Shown in pieces: positions 22,113-28,538 of a DNA stretch of 28,538 nucleotides (position 1 is the first letter of the stretch; every line of letters begins with the position of its first letter). Below the pieces are notes generated by a model. That model did not search any database. It was not told the origin of the DNA and worked only from the letters and a program-made list of their open reading frames with translations. The DNA lies in the NCBI GenBank assembly GCA_045604985.1, contig JAZUPD010000039.1, forward strand, positions 1-28,538, given 5' to 3'. The position numbers and the translations under genes were made by a program. The stretch comes from SIG710 sp045604985. GTDB taxonomy: Bacteria > Bacillota > Clostridia > Oscillospirales > CAG-272.

Positions 22113-22784
22113 TTAATAAATTTTTGCCGCAATGTCGTTTTTGCCCTTATAGATGCTGTGCGACGCAACATAGCCTCTCACGCTTGAAAGCGGATAAACA
22201 TTCGTGCTATCTCCTATCACGGCACCCGGGTTCAGAACGCTATTGCAACCAATTTCGGCAAAGTCACCAATTATAGCACCAAATTTTCTAAGCCCTGTTT
22301 CGATCCTTTCATTTCCAAAAGCGATCTTTATGGGTGTTTTATCGCTTTTGACGTTTGAGGTTACCGAGCCTGCACCCATATGAGCCTTGTAGCCAAGAAT
22401 AGAATCTCCTACGTAGTTAAAATGGGGAACTTGACAGCCATCGGAAATAATGCAGTTTTTAAGCTCCACCGAATTACCGATAACACAGCCGCTGCCTATC
22501 AGTGCCTTTCCTCGCACGAAGGCTGCTTGGCGGATCTCGGTATTTTCTCCGATAATACATGGAGCATTGATCGTTGCCGAGAGGCTAACAGACGCACTTT
22601 TTGCGATCCAAATCCCCTCGGCAGGCGAATCATATTTGTCAGATGGCAATTCTTTACCAAGCTCGAGAATGAAATCGCCGATATGGGGAAGAACTTCCCA
22701 AGGATATTCAAAAGAAAAAATCAATCGTTCCGCCGCACTGTGCCCGCGCTCAAAGAGTGCTGAGCAAGTGAGCTCTTTTATCAT
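22113..22784 (-). CDS. Left-handed beta-helix (hexapeptide) sugar-nucleotide transferase-like protein
   Basis: A 223-residue protein. The first 65 residues are helical (FSFEYPWEVLPHIGDFILELGKEL). The rest is a left-handed parallel beta-helix of hexapeptide repeats (IWIAKSASVSLSATINAPCIIGENTEI, FVRGKALIGSGCVIGNSVELKNCIISDGCQV). It resembles the C-terminal acetyltransferase half of GlmU and of related nucleotidyltransferases. The HFNYVGDSILGYKAHMGAGSVTSNVKSD segment matches the GlmU active-site loop region, but the N-terminal pyrophosphorylase domain is absent. GGAGGTG 5 bases upstream fixes the ATG at 22784 rather than an in-frame one at 22847. Located directly before glmM and glmS, it probably acts in UDP-GlcNAc synthesis, for example acetylating glucosamine-1-phosphate. 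That activity is inference from fold and context. Confidence 0.83.
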   Translation of the reverse strand: MIKELTCSALFERGHSAAERLIFSFEYPWEVLPHIGDFILELGKELPSDKYDSPAEGIWIAKSASVSLSATINAPCIIGENTEIRQAAFVRGKALIGSGCVIGNSVELKNCIISDGCQVPHFNYVGDSILGYKAHMGAGSVTSNVKSDKTPIKIAFGNERIETGLRKFGAIIGDFAEIGCNSVLNPGAVIGDSTNVYPLSSVRGYVASHSIYKGKNDIAAKIY

Positions 22785-22809
22785 GTTCTCACCTCCTTCT
22801 TTTTTTGAT

Positions 22810-22840
22810 ATTATATGCAAAATGCGGCAAAATGCCGCAT
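22810..22840 (-). promoter_or_regulatory. Hairpin plus -10 element upstream of the glm operon
   Basis: ATGCGGCA/TGCCGCAT (22822-22829 with 22833-22840, 3-base loop), followed on the minus strand by TTTTGCA and a perfect TATAAT (22815-22810). The hairpin with a short U-run can end the lipoprotein transcript, and the TATAAT may be the -10 of the glm operon. No good -35 is visible, because that position lies in the hairpin. Confidence 0.45.
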
Positions 22841-22862
22841 GAAGCAACGATTTTGTTCAATT

Positions 22863-23663
22863 TTATTGGGGAAGCGAAGGAAACTGTGTAAAATACCAGC
22901 CGCTTCCTGTGTTTTCAAAGATAAAATCAAAATATTCCACCTCGTCCTGTCCCTCAAAGATTACCTTTGCAGTATATCTGAAAAGATTGTCGGTAAATTT
23001 ACTGAGGAAAAACTCCGTAGATGCAACAACGAGAGAAGGACGCCCTTCTTCATGAGAAGTTTCACCGTCTTCCTCAGGTACTTCGGTATATTCCGGCCCT
23101 TCCTGTGTCTCGGACTCCATTCCATCTACCTTTCCGTCTGTTTTAAGACACAAAATTCCGTTAACATCAACATAGAACTTCATTGCAATGTCAATGAGGT
23201 CATCTGCAATAGATTGCACAAAAATGAACCTCAGATATTTTGAGAGGTCTTCAAGGCTGTCGATATATCCCCCCTCAAGTTCTTCTCTGACCGTGGTGTC
23301 CGTTATGGGATAACATATTTTTCCGTCCGCTGTAACCATTTCATTATTACCGTCAAAGGAAAGATTGCCATGGGCTATTTCGATGGCTTCGAGAGCTTTA
23401 GCATACTGAAATTCTATGAAAGATATCGCCTTTTCATTCTCAATAGGCTCTCTCTTTTCCTCATCGCTCTCGGTTTCATAAGGCAACTTTTCCAGCGTGT
23501 CTGCTGCCGTTTGCGAAGAAGACTCCTTTTCGGTCTCTAAATAAGTGACCGCAGACGTGTGGTTTTCATTTTCTTTATCCGTGCCTTCTTTTCCGCAGGA
23601 AGCAAAAAGCATTCCGAGGGTGAGACAAAGAGCAAGTGTTATCGAAAATATCCTAATCTTCAT
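22863..23663 (-). CDS. Putative lipoprotein of unknown function
   Basis: A 266-residue exported lipoprotein. The signal peptide IRIFSITLALCLTLGMLFASC ends in lipobox FASC (Cys23). A low-complexity, acidic and Ser/Thr-rich linker follows to about residue 75 (ENENHTSAVTYLETEKESSSQ). The remaining domain has mixed helix and strand (AISFIEFQYAKALEAIEIAHG; KICYPITDTTVREELEGG; VASTEFFLSKFTDNLFRYTAKVIFEG) and ends VEYFDFIFENTGSGWYFTQFPSLPQ. The last part reads like a cystatin/NTF2-like strand region, but I do not recognise a named family. GGAG lies about 10 bases before the ATG, and a good promoter is at 23706-23734. It is probably monocistronic, ending at the hairpin at 22822-22840. Confidence 0.78.
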   Translation of the reverse strand: MKIRIFSITLALCLTLGMLFASCGKEGTDKENENHTSAVTYLETEKESSSQTAADTLEKLPYETESDEEKREPIENEKAISFIEFQYAKALEAIEIAHGNLSFDGNNEMVTADGKICYPITDTTVREELEGGYIDSLEDLSKYLRFIFVQSIADDLIDIAMKFYVDVNGILCLKTDGKVDGMESETQEGPEYTEVPEEDGETSHEEGRPSLVVASTEFFLSKFTDNLFRYTAKVIFEGQDEVEYFDFIFENTGSGWYFTQFPSLPQ

Positions 23664-23705
23664 AGTGTTTTTTCTCCTATCAAAATCTCTGAAAACATCC
23701 CTAGT

Positions 23706-23734
23706 ATTTTAACACAAAGCACCCTCTTTGTCAA
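23706..23734 (-). promoter_or_regulatory. Promoter of the unknown lipoprotein gene
   Basis: On the minus strand a perfect TTGACA (23734-23729), 17 bases, and TAAAAT (23711-23706). The start would be near 23699, giving a leader of about 36 bases. Confidence 0.7.
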
Positions 23735-23796
23735 GGCTTCCCCCTCTCGGACGCAGACTTTTTTAATGGGAAAAATAGAAAAAACAGTAAATGATA

Positions 23797-23825
23797 TTGA
23801 TTTATTTTTTGAAATAATGTATAAT
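23797..23825 (+). promoter_or_regulatory. Probable promoter of the ABC exporter operon
   Basis: TTGATT (23797-23802), 17 bases, and a perfect TATAAT (23820-23825), about 30 bases before the ATG at 23864. It is back to back with the lipoprotein promoter, with 60 bases between the -35 elements. Confidence 0.6.
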
Positions 23826-23863
23826 ATCGGTCAGATATCTAAAATATGTAAGGGAGACAGAAA

Positions 23864-25669
23864 ATGCTGTTTGGAAAGCACATAAATAAATATTATCTGC
23901 AACATCTGCCCTCGCTCTTTTTTGGAGTGCTTGCACTTATCGTCATCGACTATCTTCAGCTTGTTGTGCCAAGGCTTTATCAGCTCGTTGTAAACGGACT
24001 TAATGACGGTGTGGTGCTTCATGATGGCAACACGGTTGCGTTCGATATGGATTTTCTCCTTGACAAAATATGCTTCCCGATGCTGATAATCATAGTTTCC
24101 ATAGCTTTGGGACGCTTTCTTTGGAGAATATGCTTCTTCGGAGCGGGAATAAAAGTGGAAACAGACCTTCGAGGCCGTATGTTTGACCACAGCAAGGAGC
24201 TTTCTCAGCAGTATTATCAGGTCAATAAGGTTGGAGATCTTATGTCTCTCTATACCAACGACCTTGAAACTGTTCAGGAATGCTTCAGCTGGGGAATAAT
24301 GATGTTCAGCGACGCCCTTTTTCTGAGCGTTCTGGCTCTCGGAAAAATGGCAAATATGGACCCCACTCTCACATTGCTTTCCCTTATCCCCATGGTGCTT
24401 TTGCTTGTGAGCAGTATAATCATTAGCAAGTATATGACAAAGAAATGGGATAAAAGACAGGAGGCTTTTTCCCGTCTTTCGGATTTTTCACAGGAAAGCT
24501 TTGCGGGAATTGCCGTTATCAAAGCCTTTGTAAAGGAGGGCAAGGAGCTTCTCGCTTTCAAGGTGCTAAATAAGGAAAATGAGGACAGAAACGTTGAATA
24601 TACAAAATTTTCCACGCTTCTCCGCATCTCGGTAACGCTTCTTGTTGAGTCTGTTATCTGCGTTATCCTCGGATATGGCGGATATCTGGTTTATAAGGGA
24701 ACCTTCAATGCGGGGCAGCTCGTTGAATTTATCGGATATTTCACAAGCATCATCTGGCCCATAATGGCTGTCAGCGAGCTTATAGAAATGGGCTCCAAGG
24801 GCAAGGCTTCTCTTGCAAGAATCGGAAAGCTTCTTGATGCCACTCCAGATGTTCGTGATGCTGAAAACGTTATAGATATTCCTTCACTCGAAGGAAATAT
24901 CGAGTTTAAAAATCTTACGTTCCGCTATCCCTGCTCTGAATATGATGCCCTCGTCAATGCTTCATTTGAGATAAATGCGGGAGAAAATGTTGGAATCATA
25001 GGAAGAACGGGCGCAGGCAAAACAACGATAGTTGACCTTATTTTAAGGACATACAACGTGCCGGACGGAACAATATTCCTTGACGGACACGATATAAATA
25101 CCCTGCCTATAAAGACCGTACGCAAAAATGCGGCGTATGTCCCACAGGACAATTATCTTTTCAGCGATACCATTGAAAATAATATCTCCTTTGCAAGCGA
25201 TGCGGGCAGTCACGACGAAATCGTTGAAGCGGCAAAGCTCTCGGATGTTCACGAAAATATCGTCGAATTTACCGATGGATATGATACTGTTCTCGGTGAG
25301 CGAGGTGTTACCGTTTCCGGCGGGCAGAAGCAGAGGATCTCTATCGCAAGAGCACTTATGAAAAACGCCCCCATACTCATTCTTGACGATTCGGTGTCAG
25401 CTGTTGATGTAAAGACGGAAAAGGTCATTCTTAAAAATCTTCGTGACATAAGAGCCGGCAAGACCACGATCCTTATCGCCCACAGAGTTACCACCATTGA
25501 AAATATGGATAAGATCATCTTCATTGACGACGGAAAGATACTTGCCGTCGGCACTCACAGCGAACTTTACGAGGGATGCGAGAAATACAGAAATACTGTT
25601 GACCTGCAAATGCTCGACGAGGAACATTCGATAATTGAAAATGGAAAGGCGGTGAGCGACAATGCGTGA
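23864..25669 (+). CDS. ABC exporter half-transporter, degenerate-ATPase subunit (BmrC/YheI-like)
   Basis: A 601-residue type I exporter half: six membrane helices over about 1-310 and a C-terminal ATPase domain. The ATPase has Walker A GRTGAGKT (380-387), Q loop around YVPQDNYLFSDTIENNISF, a canonical signature VSGGQKQR (484-491), Walker B ILILDD with D508, and an H loop in IAHRVTT. The catalytic base after Walker B is Asp509 instead of Glu, marking the inactive site of heterodimeric exporters such as BmrCD or TM287/288. The N-terminal region has a soluble insertion (VVNGLNDGVVLHDGNTVAFD). It overlaps the second subunit by 8 bases. Substrates may be drugs, peptides or lipids. Confidence 0.92.
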   Translation: MLFGKHINKYYLQHLPSLFFGVLALIVIDYLQLVVPRLYQLVVNGLNDGVVLHDGNTVAFDMDFLLDKICFPMLIIIVSIALGRFLWRICFFGAGIKVETDLRGRMFDHSKELSQQYYQVNKVGDLMSLYTNDLETVQECFSWGIMMFSDALFLSVLALGKMANMDPTLTLLSLIPMVLLLVSSIIISKYMTKKWDKRQEAFSRLSDFSQESFAGIAVIKAFVKEGKELLAFKVLNKENEDRNVEYTKFSTLLRISVTLLVESVICVILGYGGYLVYKGTFNAGQLVEFIGYFTSIIWPIMAVSELIEMGSKGKASLARIGKLLDATPDVRDAENVIDIPSLEGNIEFKNLTFRYPCSEYDALVNASFEINAGENVGIIGRTGAGKTTIVDLILRTYNVPDGTIFLDGHDINTLPIKTVRKNAAYVPQDNYLFSDTIENNISFASDAGSHDEIVEAAKLSDVHENIVEFTDGYDTVLGERGVTVSGGQKQRISIARALMKNAPILILDDSVSAVDVKTEKVILKNLRDIRAGKTTILIAHRVTTIENMDKIIFIDDGKILAVGTHSELYEGCEKYRNTVDLQMLDEEHSIIENGKAVSDNA

Positions 25670-27554
25670 ATATTTACCTATCCTCATAATGGGTGGGATA
25701 ATCGGAGCCTTTGCCATCATTTTCCTCATTGCGTATCTCACAATTAAGGACAAAAAGCAATCCATAGGCTTTGATCGAAGCATGAAGGACTCGGAGATAG
25801 TAAAAAGGCTTCTCGTTTATACAAAGCCCCATGTAAAAAGCTTTGTTTTCGTTCTTCTTCTCATGGCTTTTTCCATAGCCTATGAAATAATTTCTCCCCT
25901 TCTTGTCGGATATATCGAGGGAATGATAAATGAAGATTTTGAAATGAGCCGCCTTATCGCAATCGTCATAGTCTATGCGGCAATACTGCTCCTTTCCCTT
26001 GCTTGCTCTTATATTCAGGCAATAGTTCTTCAAAAAACAGGTCAGAAGATTCTTTCCGCACTCCGCGAGGATATCTTCACCCATATCGAGAGCCTTTCCC
26101 ATGCACAGCTTAACACTATGCCCGTGGGAAAGCTGGTAACGAGAGTTACTAACGATACCAACGCTATTTCCATGATGTTTACCAATATTTTGGTGAACCT
26201 TATAAAGAACGTCTTCATCATTCTGGGCGTTCTTGCGGCAATGCTGGTGCTTAATTATGCCCTGACCCTTATGGTGCTGTGCTTTGTGCCATTCCTTTTC
26301 CTTTTTACCTTTATTTTTCGTAAATTTTCAAGACGTGCATACCGCCGTGTTAAGGACGGAACAACTGCTATCAACACCTTCCTTTCGGAAAATCTTTCAG
26401 GAATGAAGATAATTCAGATCTTTAACCGCGAAGGCAGAAAAATGGAGGATTTTTCGAAGCATAACAAGCAATTAGCCAAAGCAAAAATGCAGGAAATATT
26501 CGTTTTCGGAATTTTTAGACCTGTGGTTTATATGCTTTATATATCGTCGATCCTTTGCCTGCTTTATCTTGGAGGAAAAGGATATATAGATGACGTTACC
26601 TTCTTAGGTCAAACGATATCCAGCGCAACCATCGTTACATTCTATATGTATATAAATAAGTTCTTCAACCCCATTCAGAATCTTGCGGAACAGTTCAACT
26701 GGCTTCAATCTGCTCTTGCTTCGGCAGAAAAGATATTCACCGTTTTCGATATCAAGCCTGATGTTGTTGATGAAGATGATGCGATGGAGCTTGGTGAGGT
26801 CAAGGGTGATATCGAGTTCAAAAACGTTTGGTTTGCCTATAACGAGGGAGAATGGGTGCTGAAAGATGTTTCTTTCAAAGTGAATGCGGGGCAGACCGTT
26901 GCCTTCGTTGGCTCAACAGGCTCGGGAAAAACAACGATCCTTTCGCTTATCTGCCGAAATTACGATATTCAAAAGGGCGAGATACTCATTGACGGCATAA
27001 ATATCAAAAAGATTAAAATTTCATCTCTCCGCAGTCATTTCGGACAGATGCTTCAAGATGTTTTTCTCTTTTCGGGTACTGTACGAAGTAATATAGTGCT
27101 TCGTATGGAGAATACGGATGAAGAAAAGGTCATGGAGGCTTGCAGATATGTAAATGCCCACAAGATAATCGAAAAACTTCCCGCAGGACTTGACGAGGAG
27201 GTAAGAGAGCGAGGAAATAACTTCTCACAGGGTCAGAGACAGCTCATCTCCTTCGCAAGAACGATAATCCACCGCCCCGAGGTCCTGATCCTTGACGAAG
27301 CAACGGCAAATATCGACACCGAGACAGAAGTGCTTATTCAGGATTCACTTGAAAGGCTGATGAATATCGGAACTCTTCTTATCGTTGCACACAGACTCTC
27401 GACCATACGCCGAGCAGATAATATCATCTATCTTTCCCGCGGAGAGATAATAGAGCAGGGCTCTCACGAGGAGCTTCTGGAAAAAAAAGGACGCTACTAC
27501 GGACTTTATATGCTTCAGAGCGACAAAGAGCGTTTGACAAAGAGTTCAAAATAA
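25662..27554 (+). CDS. ABC exporter half-transporter, catalytic subunit (BmrD/YheH-like)
   Basis: A 630-residue type I exporter half with an extra N-terminal membrane helix (PILIMGGIIGAFAIIFLIAYL) ahead of the six-helix core. The ATPase domain has Walker A GSTGSGKT (417-424), Walker B VLILDEATANID with catalytic Glu546, and the H loop VAHRLST. Its signature is FSQGQRQ (521-527) instead of LSGGQ. Since this signature faces the Walker A/B of the partner, the altered signature and the partner's Asp509 fall in the same composite site, as expected for a heterodimer with one active and one degenerate site. The gene overlaps its partner by 8 bases, so the two are coupled. A 38-bp palindrome follows as terminator. 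Confidence 0.93.
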   Translation: MREYLPILIMGGIIGAFAIIFLIAYLTIKDKKQSIGFDRSMKDSEIVKRLLVYTKPHVKSFVFVLLLMAFSIAYEIISPLLVGYIEGMINEDFEMSRLIAIVIVYAAILLLSLACSYIQAIVLQKTGQKILSALREDIFTHIESLSHAQLNTMPVGKLVTRVTNDTNAISMMFTNILVNLIKNVFIILGVLAAMLVLNYALTLMVLCFVPFLFLFTFIFRKFSRRAYRRVKDGTTAINTFLSENLSGMKIIQIFNREGRKMEDFSKHNKQLAKAKMQEIFVFGIFRPVVYMLYISSILCLLYLGGKGYIDDVTFLGQTISSATIVTFYMYINKFFNPIQNLAEQFNWLQSALASAEKIFTVFDIKPDVVDEDDAMELGEVKGDIEFKNVWFAYNEGEWVLKDVSFKVNAGQTVAFVGSTGSGKTTILSLICRNYDIQKGEILIDGINIKKIKISSLRSHFGQMLQDVFLFSGTVRSNIVLRMENTDEEKVMEACRYVNAHKIIEKLPAGLDEEVRERGNNFSQGQRQLISFARTIIHRPEVLILDEATANIDTETEVLIQDSLERLMNIGTLLIVAHRLSTIRRADNIIYLSRGEIIEQGSHEELLEKKGRYYGLYMLQSDKERLTKSSK

Positions 27555-27563
27555 ATTTAATAT

Positions 27564-27601
27564 AATTTGGGCTGACTCTTAATTAAGAGTCAGCCCAAAT
27601 T
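27564..27601. terminator. 38-bp perfect palindrome ending the ABC operon
   Basis: AATTTGGGCTGACTCTTAA and its exact complement meet with no spacer (centre between 27582 and 27583). An ATTTT flank follows on the plus strand. It lies between the ABC operon and the convergent small membrane gene and can serve both. Confidence 0.75.
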
Positions 27602-27646
27602 TTCAAAAATATGTAACAATTTTTAGTGTCATTTCGTTTTTTGTTT

Positions 27647-28111
27647 TTATCTTTTACGCCGAAATTTTTCGGCTCTTTTTTTCTTACTTAAATGCTTTCT
27701 TTTCGGAACAATGATGGGAACAATCACTCCAAATGCAGAAAAAACGAGGCAAAAAAGCATATAGAACCCCGCATTTTCGATACCCTCTCTTCCAATCATC
27801 GTCAGCTTCGTGAGAGAAAAAAGGAGAAACGCCGCTGCGGTATATATAAGACACGATATAAGTCGCATGGAAGCCCCCGCCTTTGAAACTGCAATGCCTC
27901 CACCAAAAATGCTAAGATACAAAGCGGCGATCCCCATGGGGAATGTGATCGAAGCGGGGTCCGGCATTGAATAAGCAATTGCCGAAAAGCCGAGCATCGC
28001 AATAATTGCCACCGTTACCATTGTTCCGACGCCCCACAGCACCGAGCGGAAAAGCACCGAAAAGCCAAAGGATTCCTTTGGCACTCTGCCGTCTTTTTTC
28101 CTTTTTTTCAT
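27647..28111 (-). CDS. Four-helix membrane protein, possibly TIGR04086 family
   Basis: A 154-residue protein with four predicted membrane helices (about 19-46, 58-76, 82-103 and 115-136) between strongly basic ends (MKKRKKDGR; KRKHLSKKKRAEKFRRKR). Length, topology and location directly behind yajC resemble the TIGR04086 membrane proteins of Firmicutes, but I cannot confirm the family by eye. The ATG at 28111 is preceded by GGAGG 7 bases upstream, and that GGAGG lies in the 3' arm of the hairpin at 28112-28166. Function unknown; a link to protein export is suggested only by position. Confidence 0.72.
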   Translation of the reverse strand: MKKRKKDGRVPKESFGFSVLFRSVLWGVGTMVTVAIIAMLGFSAIAYSMPDPASITFPMGIAALYLSIFGGGIAVSKAGASMRLISCLIYTAAAFLLFSLTKLTMIGREGIENAGFYMLFCLVFSAFGVIVPIIVPKRKHLSKKKRAEKFRRKR

Positions 28112-28166
28112 AAAAACGCCTCCGAAATATAATTTTACTAAATTATAATGCTTCGGAGGCGTTTTT
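28112..28166 (-). terminator. yajC terminator overlapping the next gene's ribosome binding site
   Basis: A 15-bp stem (28112-28126 with 28152-28166, core CGCCTCCGAA/TTCGGAGGCG) with a smaller AT-rich inner stem (ATAATTT/AAATTAT). On the minus strand the 3' arm reads TTCGGAGGCGTTTTT and the ATG follows directly. The U-run of the terminator is therefore also the spacer between GGAGG and the start codon of the gene at 27647-28111. Confidence 0.75.
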
Positions 28167-28178
28167 TATGACATTCAA

Positions 28179-28517
28179 TTATTTCTGTGCGTCTTCTGCC
28201 TTAACATCAACATTTCTTACTGCGCTCTTTAAAATGCGGATCTTTGTTCTGTCGTGACCTGTTTCGATCATGCAGGTCTCTTCCTTTATGCTGATAATCT
28301 TACCGATGATACCGCCTATGGTGGTGATCTCGTCGCCAACCTGGAGTCCGTTTCTCATTTCATTGATCTGACGCTCCTGCTTCTTCTGGGGTCTGATAAT
28401 GAAGAAGTAGAAGATCGGAATAATGATAATAAGCGGAATGAGCATACTCCAGATGCTGCTCTGACCGGCGTTTGCCGCGGATTCTGCGGAAAGAGATGCA
28501 AATAAATAACTGTTCAT
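28179..28517 (-). CDS. yajC: Preprotein translocase subunit YajC
   Basis: A 112-residue small membrane protein of the SecDF-YajC accessory complex. A short periplasm-side N-terminus is followed by one membrane helix (SIWSMLIPLIIIIPIFYFFII), then the hallmark RPQKKQERQINEMRNGLQVGDEITTIGGIIGKI and a small cytoplasmic beta domain. GGAGGTTATT directly precedes the ATG. It is complete in the window, and its promoter would lie right of the end. secG, another Sec component, is elsewhere in this window under its own promoter. Confidence 0.95.
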   Translation of the reverse strand: MNSYLFASLSAESAANAGQSSIWSMLIPLIIIIPIFYFFIIRPQKKQERQINEMRNGLQVGDEITTIGGIIGKIISIKEETCMIETGHDRTKIRILKSAVRNVDVKAEDAQK

Positions 28518-28538
28518 AATAACCTCCGAAAAAATAAT

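Noticed and set aside
1..28538. CRISPR array, prophage, transposon or plasmid signals
   Set aside because: No regularly spaced repeats, integrase, transposase, phage structural or replication genes are visible.

Overview
The window looks like chromosome from an uncultured, probably gut-associated low-to-mid GC Firmicute of class Clostridia. The evidence is Gram-positive style promoters (TTGACA-17-TATAAT), strong GGAGG ribosome binding sites, a glmS ribozyme, the split TIGR03960/TIGR03936 radical-SAM pair, lipoproteins with a lipobox, a BmrCD-like ABC pair and yajC. No rRNA, tRNA, CRISPR array, integrase or transposase was seen.

Layout. (a) 1-2965: an AT-rich, probably acquired type II restriction-modification pair (5-cytosine methyltransferase with an N-terminal helix-turn-helix, then a PD-(D/E)XK endonuclease), bracketed by hairpin terminators. 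(b) 3200-5757: two overlapping radical-SAM genes. (c) 5878-7540, minus: CCA-adding enzyme/poly(A) polymerase family protein and RuvX. (d) 7714-9654: a GH26 lipoprotein. (e) 9773-13126, minus: proX-like editing enzyme, response regulator, histidine kinase, a small membrane zinc-ribbon protein and pgsA. (f) 13240-14163: DMT exporter, divergent from proX. (g) 14261-18144: a cytoplasmic alpha/beta esterase, and an AraC regulator followed by a CE7-like acetylesterase lipoprotein. (h) 18298-18531: secG. (i) 18650-22784, minus: a glucosamine operon (left-handed beta-helix protein, glmM, glmS ribozyme, glmS). (j) 22863-23663, minus: a lipoprotein of unknown function. (k) 23864-27554: a heterodimeric ABC exporter. 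(l) 27647-28517, minus: yajC and a small membrane protein.

How the genes work together. GlmS makes glucosamine-6-phosphate and GlmM isomerises it. The beta-helix protein may supply the acetyl or uridyl transfer step toward UDP-GlcNAc. GH26, CE7 and the CE1-like esterase, with the AraC regulator, suggest use of decorated hemicellulose, and the two lipoproteins share the same duplicated N-terminal module.

The most notable observation is that the glmS ribozyme overlaps the 3' end of glmM. Its predicted self-cleavage site falls exactly on a codon boundary four codons before the glmM stop, so ribozyme action would turn the upstream glmM message into a non-stop mRNA. Other points of interest are a divergent proX/DMT promoter pair sharing one -10 element, a yajC terminator whose 3' arm holds the next gene's ribosome binding site, a GH26 with Asp in place of the catalytic acid Glu, and a set of long intergenic palindromes.
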